64,000 nucleotides of DNA from Pseudaquabacterium inlustre (lineage in GTDB: Bacteria; Pseudomonadota; Gammaproteobacteria; Burkholderiales; Burkholderiaceae_C): contig NZ_JBBUTH010000004.1 of assembly GCF_038066595.1 (NCBI RefSeq), forward strand, positions 186,001 to 250,000, read 5' to 3'. Made by a program: the position numbers and the translations under genes. Below the pieces are notes generated by a model. The model made no database searches. It was not told where the DNA came from and was given only the letters and a program-made list of their open reading frames with translations. Below, piece after piece: positions 16,754 to 25,723 of this stretch (its first letter is position 1; each line of letters opens with the position of its first letter).

Positions 16754-16837
16754 CTGTCATGTGACGGTTTTTGAACTGTCATGTGACAGCCTGGGCCCCA
16801 GGGTAGGGTCTGTCATGGACCTGTCACAGCCTGTTCT
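16754..16837 (+). promoter_or_regulatory. Pho boxes (PhoB binding sites) upstream of pstS
   Basis: The PhoB half-site CTGTCAT occurs at 16754-16760, 16776-16782 and 16810-16816. The last is followed after four bases by CTGTCAC (16821) and then CTGTTCT (16831). The 16810-16827 pair is an ideal Pho box, two 7-base direct repeats 11 bases apart. The site at 16776 is also part of a perfect palindrome CTGTCA-TG-TGACAG. TAGAGT just after the array (16838) may be the -10. PhoB~P activation of pstSCAB under phosphate limitation is established for this arrangement. Confidence 0.88.
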
Positions 16838-16878
16838 TAGAGTGTCGGTCAGTGCAAGACACCTCGAAAGGCGACACC

Positions 16879-17913
<1,035 letters not shown>

Positions 17914-17920
17914 GCTGAGC

Positions 17921-17970
17921 CGGGCCGGCATCCGGCCCGCGATGGCCGCCGGCGCGTCTTCCGCGCCGGC
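17921..17970 (+). repeat. Tandem hairpins between pstS and pstC
   Basis: Two adjacent perfect inverted repeats lie 8 bases after the pstS stop. The first is CGGGCCGG with CCGGCCCG around CAT (17921-17939). The second is GCCGGCGCG with CGCGCCGGC around TCTTC (17948-17970). Neither has a T run. Such structures after a binding-protein gene commonly stabilise its mRNA against 3' decay and give differential expression within a transport operon. Confidence 0.65.
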
Positions 17971-18007
17971 TCAGGTCGTCCATCCCGTCCGCGACGTGGA
18001 GAATCCG

Positions 18008-19030
18008 GTGACTGCTGCACTACCCGCCAACGCCATGCCCGACCGTCCGTCCCTGGCGCGCTCCACGCCCCAAGGCCACCCGCCCAACCGCCGGCGCGTG
18101 GCCCCCTGGGCCGACAGCGTGTTCTCGCTGCTCACCCATGGCGCCGCCTGGCTCACGCTGGCGCTGCTGGTGGGCATCATCGGCTCGCTGATCATCGGCG
18201 CCGCGCCGGCCATCGAGAAGTTCGGCCTGGGCTTCCTGTGGTCCAAGGCCTGGGATCCTGTGAAGGAGGAGTTCGGTGGCCTGGTGATGATCTACGGCAC
18301 GCTGATGACTTCGGCCATCGCGCTGCTGATCGCGGTGCCGGTCAGCTTCGGCATCGCGCTGTTCCTCACCGAGCTGTCGCCGGGCTGGCTGAAGCGGCCG
18401 CTGGGCATCGCGATCGAGCTGCTGGCGGCGGTGCCGTCCATCGTCTACGGCATGTGGGGTCTGCTGGTGTTCAGCCCCATCCTGTCGCAGTACGTGCAGC
18501 AGCCGCTGCAGGCGGCGTTCAAGGGCGTGCCGGTGCTGGGCAGCCTGTTCGCTGGCCCGCCGGTGGGCATCGGCATCCTGTCGGCCGGCATCATTCTGGC
18601 CATCATGATCATCCCGTTCATCGCCTCGGTGATGCGCGATGTGTTCGACGTGACGCCGCCGATGCTCAAGGAATCGGCCTACGGCCTGGGTTGCACCACC
18701 TGGGAGGTGGTCTACCGCGTCGTGCTGCCCTACACCAAGACCGGCGTCATCGGCGGCATCATGCTGGGCCTGGGCCGGGCGCTGGGCGAGACGATGGCGG
18801 TCACCTTCGTGATCGGCAACTTCAACCAACTGGACTCGATCTCGCTGTTCGAGGCCTCCAACAGCATCACCTCGGCCCTGGCCAACGAGTTCGCCGAGGC
18901 CGGCGAGGGCCTGCACCAGGCCTCGCTGATCTACCTGGGTCTGGTGCTGTTCTTCATCACCTTCGTCGTGCTGGCGCTGTCCAAGCTGCTGCTGGCCCGT
19001 CTGAAGAAGGGCGAGGGCACCCGCGCATGA
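18008..19030 (+). CDS. pstC: Phosphate ABC transporter permease PstC
   Basis: PstC is one of the two membrane subunits of the high-affinity phosphate importer. The 340-residue protein has a hydrophilic N-terminus, then six hydrophobic segments beginning near residue 50. The permease EAA-like loop ESAYGLGCTTWEVVYRVVLP contacts PstB. GTG 18008 is chosen because GGAG lies six bases upstream; an ATG at 18035 is the alternative. Its stop overlaps the pstA start (ATGA), so the two permeases are translationally coupled. Confidence 0.95.
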   Translation: MTAALPANAMPDRPSLARSTPQGHPPNRRRVAPWADSVFSLLTHGAAWLTLALLVGIIGSLIIGAAPAIEKFGLGFLWSKAWDPVKEEFGGLVMIYGTLMTSAIALLIAVPVSFGIALFLTELSPGWLKRPLGIAIELLAAVPSIVYGMWGLLVFSPILSQYVQQPLQAAFKGVPVLGSLFAGPPVGIGILSAGIILAIMIIPFIASVMRDVFDVTPPMLKESAYGLGCTTWEVVYRVVLPYTKTGVIGGIMLGLGRALGETMAVTFVIGNFNQLDSISLFEASNSITSALANEFAEAGEGLHQASLIYLGLVLFFITFVVLALSKLLLARLKKGEGTRA

Positions 19031-19920
19031 GCACCGATACGCTTCCAGCCGGCGCCGCGGCGCTGGCGCTGCAGGCCAGCCGCCTGGCCCACCACCGCCG
19101 GCGCAAGCTGGTCAACCGCATCGCGTTGACGCTGTCGCTGGCCGCCATGGCCTCGGGCGTGTTCTGGCTGATGTGGATCCTGTTCGAGACGGTGCGCTTG
19201 GGGCTGGGTGGCCTCAGCCTGAGCCTGTTCACCGAGATGACGCCGCCGCCGCAGGCCGAGACCGGCGGCCTGGCCAATGCCATCTTCGGCTCGCTGCTGA
19301 TGGTGGGTGTGGCCACGCTGGTGGGCACGCCGATCGGCATCCTGGCCGGCATCTACCTGGCCGAGTACGGGCAGAAGACCTGGCTGGGCACGGCGGTGCG
19401 CTTCATCAACGACATCCTGCTGTCGGCGCCGTCCATCGTCATCGGCCTGTTCATCTACGCCGCGATCGTGGCCCGCATGAAGGCCTTCTCGGGCTGGGCC
19501 GGCGTGCTGGCGCTGGCGCTGATCGTGATCCCGGTGGTGATCCGCCAGACCGAGAACATGCTCACGCTGATCCCGAACGCGCTGCGCGAGGCCGCCTACG
19601 CACTGGGCACGCCCAAGTGGAAGGTGATCCTGTCGGTCACGCTGAGCGCCGCGCGCTCGGGCGTCATCACCGGCGTGCTGCTGGCCGTGGCGCGCATCTC
19701 GGGCGAGACGGCACCGCTGCTGTTCACCGCGCTGTCCAACCAGTTCTGGACCAGCCACCTGGGCGAGCCGATGGCCAGCCTGCCGGTGACGATCTTCAAG
19801 TTCGCGATGAGCCCGTACGAGAACTGGCAGAAGCTGGCCTGGGCCGGCGTCTTCCTGATCACGCTGGGCGTGCTGGTGATCAACATCGCCGCCCGCGTGC
19901 TCTTCAAGAACAAGCACTGA
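19027..19920 (+). CDS. pstA: Phosphate ABC transporter permease PstA
   Basis: PstA is the second membrane subunit of the phosphate importer. The 297-residue protein has six hydrophobic helices. Its cytoplasmic coupling loop reads NALREAAYALGTPKWKVIL, the PstA version of the EAA motif, followed by GETAPLLFTAL, also typical. The start overlaps the pstC stop by four bases, and pstB follows after ten bases with a GAGAAA spacer. Together with pstS and pstB this completes the transporter. Confidence 0.95.
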   Translation: MSTDTLPAGAAALALQASRLAHHRRRKLVNRIALTLSLAAMASGVFWLMWILFETVRLGLGGLSLSLFTEMTPPPQAETGGLANAIFGSLLMVGVATLVGTPIGILAGIYLAEYGQKTWLGTAVRFINDILLSAPSIVIGLFIYAAIVARMKAFSGWAGVLALALIVIPVVIRQTENMLTLIPNALREAAYALGTPKWKVILSVTLSAARSGVITGVLLAVARISGETAPLLFTALSNQFWTSHLGEPMASLPVTIFKFAMSPYENWQKLAWAGVFLITLGVLVINIAARVLFKNKH

Positions 19921-19930
19921 GAGAAACACC

Positions 19931-20716
19931 ATGGACGCACGTGTCAACGCCCCGGTGGCCGAGAAGGCCAAGATCTCGGTGCGCAACCTGAACTTCTACT
20001 ACGGCAGCTTCCTGGCGCTGAAGAACATCAACCTCGACATCCCCGAGCGCAAGGTCACGGCCTTCATCGGTCCGTCGGGCTGCGGCAAGAGCACGCTGCT
20101 GCGCACCTTCAACCGCATGTTCGAGCTCTACCCCGAGCAGCGCGCCGAGGGCGAGATCAACGTCGACGGCGAGAACATCCTCACCAGCAAGGAAGACGTC
20201 TCGCTGATCCGCGCCAAGGTGGGCATGGTGTTCCAGAAGCCCACGCCGTTCCCGATGTCGATCTACGACAACATCGCCTTCGGTGTGAAGCTGTTCGAGA
20301 CCATCTCTCGCGCCGAGATGGACGAGCGCGTGGAGTGGGCGCTGAAGAAGGCCGCGCTGTGGGGCGAGGTCAAGGACAAGCTCGACCAGAGCGGCGCCGG
20401 CCTGTCGGGCGGCCAGCAGCAGCGTCTGTGCATCGCCCGCGGCATCGCCATCAAGCCCGAGGTGCTGCTGCTCGATGAACCCTGCTCGGCGCTCGACCCC
20501 ATCTCGACCGGCAAGATCGAGGAACTGGTGCATGAGCTGAAGGCCGACTACACGGTGGTCATCGTCACGCACAACATGCAGCAGGCCGCGCGCGTGTCGG
20601 ACTACACCGCCTACATGTACCTGGGCGACCTGATCGAGTTCGGGCCGACGAGCGAGCTGTTCATGAAGCCCAAGCGCAAGGACACCGAGGACTACATCAC
20701 CGGCCGCTTCGGTTGA
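19931..20716 (+). CDS. pstB: Phosphate ABC transporter ATP-binding protein PstB
   Basis: PstB powers phosphate import and takes part in signalling to PhoR. The 261-residue ATPase has Walker A GPSGCGKST, the Q-loop in VFQKPTPFP, the ABC signature LSGGQQQR, Walker B LLLDEPCSALDP (with the family's cysteine) and the switch His in VIVTHNMQQA. The length and the closing TEDYITGRFG are standard for PstB. It is followed after 16 bases by phoU with an ACGAGGAA ribosome site. Confidence 0.97.
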   Translation: MDARVNAPVAEKAKISVRNLNFYYGSFLALKNINLDIPERKVTAFIGPSGCGKSTLLRTFNRMFELYPEQRAEGEINVDGENILTSKEDVSLIRAKVGMVFQKPTPFPMSIYDNIAFGVKLFETISRAEMDERVEWALKKAALWGEVKDKLDQSGAGLSGGQQQRLCIARGIAIKPEVLLLDEPCSALDPISTGKIEELVHELKADYTVVIVTHNMQQAARVSDYTAYMYLGDLIEFGPTSELFMKPKRKDTEDYITGRFG

Positions 20717-20732
20717 TCACGAGGAATCCAGC

Positions 20733-21440
20733 ATGACCGACAAGCATCTGTCCACGCAGTTCGATTCCGAACTGAGCGCCGTCTCCACCCGCGTGCTCGA
20801 GATGGGTGGCCTGGTCGAATCCCAGGTGGCCCAGGCCATCTACGCGCTGTCCAACTTCAGCGGCGAGACCGCCTCGCAGGTGCTCAAGCAGGAAGAGCGC
20901 GTCAACGCGCTTGAGGTCGAGATCGACCGCGACCTGTCGACCATCATCGCCCGCCGCCAGCCCACCGCGCGCGACCTGCGCCTGCTGATTGCCGTGAGCA
21001 AGACCATCGGCAACCTCGAGCGCATCGGCGACGAGGCGGCGCGCATCGCGCGCACGGTGCAGCGCCTGCTGAACTCCGGCGTCTCCAGCCGCCTGCGCCT
21101 GCCGGTGGCCGACCTGGCCTTCGAGAGCGAGCTGGCCACCAAGCAGCTGCGCAAGGCGCTCGACGCCTTCGCCCGCCTGGACACCGACGCCGCGCTCGAC
21201 GTGCTCAAGCACGACGACCAGATCGACCAGGAGTTCGACGGTCTGCTGCGCAAGCTGATCACCTACATGATGGAAGACCCGCGCACCATCTCGTCGTCGA
21301 TCGACCTGGTGTTCGTGGCCAAGGCCATCGAGCGGGTGGGCGACCACGCCAAGAACCTGGCCGAGCAGATCATCTACATCGTCAAGGGCACCGACGTGCG
21401 GCACAACCCGCTGGACGCGGTGGAGAGCCTCGTGCGCTGA
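20733..21440 (+). CDS. phoU: Phosphate signalling complex protein PhoU
   Basis: PhoU links the Pst transporter with the PhoR kinase so that phosphate sufficiency keeps the regulon off. The 235-residue all-helical protein contains the two PhoU repeats, each with its metal-cluster motif. These are NLERIGDEAARIA near residue 90 and AIERVGDHAKNLAEQI near 195. It is the fifth gene of the pst operon and precedes phoB by 36 bases, so transporter and sensor genes are likely co-transcribed. Confidence 0.96.
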   Translation: MTDKHLSTQFDSELSAVSTRVLEMGGLVESQVAQAIYALSNFSGETASQVLKQEERVNALEVEIDRDLSTIIARRQPTARDLRLLIAVSKTIGNLERIGDEAARIARTVQRLLNSGVSSRLRLPVADLAFESELATKQLRKALDAFARLDTDAALDVLKHDDQIDQEFDGLLRKLITYMMEDPRTISSSIDLVFVAKAIERVGDHAKNLAEQIIYIVKGTDVRHNPLDAVESLVR

Positions 21441-21476
21441 CGCGCCGGGGTCACGGAATCCGAGGGAGAACGAGTC

Positions 21477-22178
21477 ATGAGCACCATCGTGGTGGTCGAG
21501 GACGAATCGGCGATCGCCGAGCTGATCGCCATCAACCTGCGCCATGCCGGGCATGAGGTGACCATTGCCGCCACCGCCGAGCAGGCGCAGCGCGAGGTCG
21601 ACGCCATGCTGCCCGACCTGGTGGTGCTGGACTGGATGCTGCCCGGCCAGTCGGGCCTGGCGCTCGCGCGCCGCTGGCGTGGCGATGCCCGCACGCGCGA
21701 GCTGCCGATCATCATGCTCACCGCCCGTGGTGAAGAATCCGACAAGGTGGCCGGCCTGGATGCCGGCGCCGACGACTACCTGACCAAGCCCTTCTCGACC
21801 AACGAGCTGATGGCGCGCATCCGTGCCGTGCTGCGGCGCAAGGCGCCGGAGGCGCTGGACGAGGCGGTCGACGTTGCCGGCCTCAAGCTCGACCCGTCGA
21901 CGCGCCGCGTCAGCCACGGCGAGCGCGAGCTGAAGATGGGGCCCACCGAGTTCCGCCTGCTGCACTTCCTGATGACCCACCCCGAGCGCGTGCACAGCCG
22001 TGCGCAGCTGCTCGACCGCGTGTGGGGCGACCATGTGTTCATCGAGGAACGCACGGTGGACGTGCATGTCAAGCGCCTGCGCGAGGCGCTGTCGCCCGCG
22101 CAGTGCGCCGGCATGATCGAGACGGTGCGCGGCGCCGGCTACCGCCTCACGCGCCACGCCAGCGCGGTGCAGGCCTGA
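21477..22178 (+). CDS. phoB: Phosphate regulon response regulator PhoB
   Basis: PhoB is the DNA-binding activator of phosphate-starvation genes. The 233-residue protein has a receiver domain with acidic residues in VVEDES, phosphoacceptor Asp52 in VLDWMLPG and Lys104 in TKPFS. The C-terminal winged helix of the OmpR class carries MGPTEFRLLHFLM, VHSRAQLLDRVWG and RTVDVHVKRLREAL. Its predicted sites are the Pho boxes upstream of pstS. The GGGAGAA before the ATG is a good ribosome site. phoR follows after 37 bases. Confidence 0.96.
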   Translation: MSTIVVVEDESAIAELIAINLRHAGHEVTIAATAEQAQREVDAMLPDLVVLDWMLPGQSGLALARRWRGDARTRELPIIMLTARGEESDKVAGLDAGADDYLTKPFSTNELMARIRAVLRRKAPEALDEAVDVAGLKLDPSTRRVSHGERELKMGPTEFRLLHFLMTHPERVHSRAQLLDRVWGDHVFIEERTVDVHVKRLREALSPAQCAGMIETVRGAGYRLTRHASAVQA

Positions 22179-22215
22179 TCCGCCGCCAACCGGGGCGCGC
22201 CACCGAGGCCCTGCG

Positions 22216-23571
22216 ATGACCTGGCTGCTGCCCCGTCTGCTGGTGGTGCTGGCGGCCCTCGGGCTGGGGGCGCTCGCGGGCTACCTCGCCGGTGGCTTGT
22301 TGCACACGCCCGACCTGGGCACGGCCATCGGTGCGGCCGTCGGCGTGGACCTGGTGGTGCTGCTGGACACCGTGCGCGGCGCCCGCCTGCTGCGCTGGCT
22401 GCGCGGCGACATGGCACTGGGCGCACCGCGCGACGCCGGCTTCTGGGCCGAACTGGCCTACCGGGCCGAGCGCGCCGTGCGCGAGCGCGATAAGGCCATT
22501 GCCGACGAGCAGCAGCGCCTGGCCGATTTCCTGTCGGCCATCGAGGCCTCGCCCAACGGCGTGGTGCTGCTCGACGGCAATGACCAGGTGCGCTGGTGCA
22601 ACGCCATCGCCGCCGATCATCTGGGCCTGGACGGCAAGCGCGACCTCGGCCAGCCGATCACCAACCTCGTGCGCATGCCGGCCTTCGTGGCCTTTCTGCA
22701 GGGGCGCGACTGGCGCGAGCCGGTGCTGCTGACCGCGCCGGATGGCCGCTCGACCCTGCAGCTGGTGATGCGCGGCTATGGTGAGCGGCAAACGCTGCTG
22801 ATCACGCAGGACGTCACCGAACGGCAGCGCGCCGACGCGATGCGGCGCGACTTCGTGGCCAATGTGTCGCACGAGATCCGCACGCCGCTCACGGTGCTGG
22901 CCGGCTTCGTCGAGACCATGGCCACGCTGCAGCTCACCGGCGCCGAGCGCACCCGGGTGCTGGCCCTGATGCAGCAGCAGACGCTGCGCATGCAGACCCT
23001 GGTGGCCGACCTGCTGACCCTGGCCCAGCTGGAGGGCAGCCCGCGGCCGCCGGTCGACCGCTGGGTGGCGTTGGGTCCCTTGCTCGAGCGTGCCGTGGCC
23101 GATGGCCGCACGCTGTCGGCCGGTCGTCACACGCTGGCGCTGGGGGCGGTGCCGGCGCTGGATATCGCGGGCCAGGAGAGCGAGCTGTTCAGCGCCGTGG
23201 TCAACCTGGTCAGCAATGCCGTGCGCTACACGCCTGATGGCGGCAGCATCGGCGTCACCTGGCAGGCGCGGCCCGACGGCGGCGGTGAGGTCCAGGTGCG
23301 CGACACCGGCATCGGCATCGCGCGCGAGCACATCTCGCGGCTGACCGAGCGCTTCTACCGCGTGGACGGCAGCCGGTCGCGTGACACCGGCGGCACCGGC
23401 CTGGGCCTGGCCATCGTCAAGCATGTGATGCAGCGCCATGGCGGCACGCTGGAGATCGACAGCGAGCCGGGCAAGGGCTCGTGCTTCCGCATCGCGCTGC
23501 CGGCCGGCCGGGTGCGGTCGCAGCCGCTGGTGCTGGAGACGGCCGAGGCGCCGGCCTCGCGCGTCAGCTGA
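22216..23571 (+). CDS. phoR: Phosphate regulon sensor histidine kinase PhoR
   Basis: PhoR phosphorylates PhoB on phosphate limitation and dephosphorylates it otherwise. The 451-residue protein has two N-terminal membrane helices (about residues 3-28 and 36-52) and no large periplasmic domain. A PAS domain follows (about 100-200, ASPNGVVLLDGND), then the H-box NVSHEIRTPLTV with His219 and an HATPase domain with the N-box NLVSNAVRYTPDGG and the G-box GTGLGLAIVKHV. Its last codons overlap the end of the convergent glycosyltransferase-like gene by eight bases. A ppk-ppx pair, often found here in relatives, is absent. Confidence 0.95.
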   Translation: MTWLLPRLLVVLAALGLGALAGYLAGGLLHTPDLGTAIGAAVGVDLVVLLDTVRGARLLRWLRGDMALGAPRDAGFWAELAYRAERAVRERDKAIADEQQRLADFLSAIEASPNGVVLLDGNDQVRWCNAIAADHLGLDGKRDLGQPITNLVRMPAFVAFLQGRDWREPVLLTAPDGRSTLQLVMRGYGERQTLLITQDVTERQRADAMRRDFVANVSHEIRTPLTVLAGFVETMATLQLTGAERTRVLALMQQQTLRMQTLVADLLTLAQLEGSPRPPVDRWVALGPLLERAVADGRTLSAGRHTLALGAVPALDIAGQESELFSAVVNLVSNAVRYTPDGGSIGVTWQARPDGGGEVQVRDTGIGIAREHISRLTERFYRVDGSRSRDTGGTGLGLAIVKHVMQRHGGTLEIDSEPGKGSCFRIALPAGRVRSQPLVLETAEAPASRVS

Positions 23572-25231
23572 CCGGCCCGGCGCGGCGGAACACCAGCGTC
23601 CACTCGAAGCGGTCGGTCGGCCGGCGCTCGCGGGCCACTTCGGTCCAACCGGCCTGCCGGGCCGCGGCCACGCCGGGCGAATCGGCCTCGCCGCGCTGCA
23701 CCAGCATCAGCACCGGGCAGGGGCCCTGGGCCGCATGGCTGGCGGCGTCCACGCGGTGACGGCCATGGAATTCCAGCGCCGCCACCAGCGAGGTCGACGC
23801 ATCGGGCACGGCGATGCAGGCCCCGGGCGGCACATGCCGGGCCAGGCGCTGCGCCAGTGGCCGGTTGCTGCGCGCATAGTCCAGCAGCGGCAGCCACAGC
23901 GTCATCAGCAGCAGCCAGCACAGCGCCACGCCGCCGGCCGGCAACACCTGGCTCTTCCACAGCGCGGCGCGGTGGCGGCCGGTGCGCCAGCGCACCAGGG
24001 CCAGCCACACCACGCTGCCGGCCAGCGCCAGCAGCAACGGCAGCCAGGCCACCTGGGCCTGGAATCCCGGCGCCAGGCGCGCGATGTTGGCGGCCGGACG
24101 CGGCGGCACGCCGGTCTGCATGGCCAGGTACATCACCCAGATCACCCCAGCCGCCAGCGTGAAGAAGCACACCGAGAACCAGTCGACCGCCGCCGCGGTG
24201 CCGCGCTGCAGCGTGGGCAGCGCAAAGGCCGCCAGCACGGCCAGGCCGGGCAGGCCCAGCATCAGCGCGCGGTCGGTGCCGCCCATCGCCAGGCTGGCCG
24301 CAAAGGCCACACCGAACACCAGGCCGGGCAGGGCCAGGTGCCGTTCGGCCAGGTGGCTGCGCCAGCGCCATAGTGTCCACAGCGCCAGCGGCCAGGCCGG
24401 CCACAGGAACCACAGCCACAGCTTCAGCAGCGGCAGTGCAGCCGGCACGGTGGCCATGCGCCAGGCCCAGCTGTGCGTGGGCCAGCCGGCCAGCGCCGCC
24501 AGCACCAGTGCGGCGGCCAGCCAGGGCCACAGCGCGCGCACCTCGCCGTCGCGGCTGGTCAGAGACAGCCCCAGAGCCCCGGCACCCAGCACCAGGGCCA
24601 TCGTGGGTGCACCACAGGCCGCCAGGGCCGGCAGCAACAGCAGCACGCCGATGCGTGGTCGCGATCCCGATGCGGCGGCCAGCACCCACTGCAGCCCGGC
24701 CACCACCGCCAGCTGGGCGATCTCGGGCGTCGTCTCGTGGCCCAGTTGCAGCAGGCCCAGCGTGGCCATCAGGGCCAGCAGCGCGGCGTCGGCCATCGCA
24801 CGGGCATAGTCCAGCGGCGCCGCCTCGCCGCCGAAGGCGAAGGGCAGCGGCTGCGCAGCCTCGCTGCGGGCCAGGTGGAAGGTGGCGTACCAGGTGCCCG
24901 CCAGCGCCAGCGCCAGCAGCGCGGCAAAGGGCAGGCGGGCGGCCAGCGCCGGGTCCAGCCAGGGCTGGGTGAGCACGATGGCTGCGGCGCCCAGCCAGTG
25001 CGGCAGCAGCGCGGCATCGGTGGGCACGCCGCCCAGCGTGGGCAGCCACCACGACGAGCGCCCTTCGGCGATGGCCAGCATCTGGCCGAAGGCGGTGAGG
25101 TCGGCGCCGCGCCAGGGGTCGCGGCCGAACAGCCCCGGCAGCAGGTAGGCGGCGCAGAACAGGATCAGGGCCAACCGCGGCAGGCGCTGCGCGGCCTCGG
25201 CGGTGACGAGGGCAGGGCGGGGCGAAGGTGT
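23564..25231 (-). CDS. ArnT-like/PMT-family membrane glycosyltransferase
   Basis: A polytopic membrane protein of about 555 residues with roughly ten hydrophobic segments and a soluble C-terminal part. The first loop after helix 1 carries acidic residues in LFGRDPWRGAD. This is the position where ArnT/PMT (GT-C) enzymes, which move sugars from polyprenyl phosphate donors, keep catalytic acidic residues. No longer family motif was confirmed, so the class is tentative and the substrate unknown. The start is uncertain: GTG 25231 is used here, while GTG 25282 lies beside the rpmE2 terminator and has no ribosome site. It is convergent with phoR, overlapping by eight bases. Confidence 0.6.
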   Translation of the reverse strand, partial: TPSPRPALVTAEAAQRLPRLALILFCAAYLLPGLFGRDPWRGADLTAFGQMLAIAEGRSSWWLPTLGGVPTDAALLPHWLGAAAIVLTQPWLDPALAARLPFAALLALALAGTWYATFHLARSEAAQPLPFAFGGEAAPLDYARAMADAALLALMATLGLLQLGHETTPEIAQLAVVAGLQWVLAAASGSRPRIGVLLLLPALAACGAPTMALVLGAGALGLSLTSRDGEVRALWPWLAAALVLAALAGWPTHSWAWRMATVPAALPLLKLWLWFLWPAWPLALWTLWRWRSHLAERHLALPGLVFGVAFAASLAMGGTDRALMLGLPGLAVLAAFALPTLQRGTAAAVDWFSVCFFTLAAGVIWVMYLAMQTGVPPRPAANIARLAPGFQAQVAWLPLLLALAGSVVWLALVRWRTGRHRAALWKSQVLPAGGVALCWLLLMTLWLPLLDYARSNRPLAQRLARHVPPGACIAVPDASTSLVAALEFHGRHRVDAASHAAQGPCPVLMLVQRGEADSPGVAAARQAGWTEVARERRPTDRFEWTLVFRRAGPVS

Positions 25232-25286
25232 CACGGCGGCGATGATGCCCGATGTGGCGAGGCGCTCCGGCAGGCGGCGCACAATG

Positions 25287-25312
25287 CAAAACGGCAGCCG
25301 AAGCTGCCGTTG
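25287..25312 (-). terminator. Rho-independent terminator of rpmE2
   Basis: On the minus strand ACGGCAGC pairs with GCTGCCGT around a UUCG tetraloop and is followed by a short T run (TTTTG). It lies about 50 bases after the rpmE2 stop and separates it from the downstream membrane protein gene. Confidence 0.8.
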
Positions 25313-25360
25313 TAGAGAGAGGCGGGTGGCGCCGCGTGCCCGCGACGCCAGGCGCCTTGT

Positions 25361-25627
25361 TCAGGCCTTCTTGGCGATGCCGACCTTGGCGAACTTGTTG
25401 CGGAACTTCTCGACGCGACCGCCCAGCGTGTCCACGCTCTTCTGCGTGCCCGTGTAGAACGGGTGGGTCTCGCTGGTGGTTTCCAGCTTCACCAGCGGCA
25501 GTTCACGGCCGTCGTCCATCTTGATGGTTTCCTTGCTCTGCACCACCGAACGGGTGACGAACTTGAAACCATTGGTCAGGTCGACGAAGCAGACGTCGCG
25601 GTAGTTGGGGTGGATGCCTTCTTTCAT
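25361..25627 (-). CDS. rpmE2: 50S ribosomal protein L31, type B (zinc-independent)
   Basis: An 88-residue ribosomal protein L31 that starts MKEGIHPNYRDVCFVD and lacks the CxxC zinc ribbon of the L31 type A form, so it is the C-minus (type B) paralogue. In many bacteria that paralogue replaces the zinc form when zinc is short. The inner TSETHPFYTGTQK segment and the basic EKFRNKF end fit the family. ATG 25627 is chosen over the upstream in-frame start at 25681 because homologues begin there and AAGGG lies upstream. The gene follows rho and carries its own -10 candidate and a terminator. No Zur-type site is evident. Confidence 0.95.
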   Translation of the reverse strand: MKEGIHPNYRDVCFVDLTNGFKFVTRSVVQSKETIKMDDGRELPLVKLETTSETHPFYTGTQKSVDTLGGRVEKFRNKFAKVGIAKKA

Positions 25628-25704
25628 GGGAAACCCTTCGCTGTGGTGGCAGGCAGCCACGCGGCACCCTTTGCCACGCACTTGCCCGAAGCGGAAAACC
25701 CGCG

Positions 25705-25710
25705 ATTATA
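25705..25710 (-). promoter_or_regulatory. Candidate -10 box of rpmE2
   Basis: A consensus TATAAT on the minus strand lies in the 96-base rho-rpmE2 spacer. A start near 25698 would give rpmE2 a leader of about 70 bases. No convincing -35 is visible. Confidence 0.5.
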
Positions 25711-25723
25711 GCGTGAGCCGAGG

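Noticed and set aside
23711..23840. ppk or ppx downstream of phoR
   Set aside because: The reading frames after phoR belong to a minus-strand membrane protein; no polyphosphate kinase motif is present.
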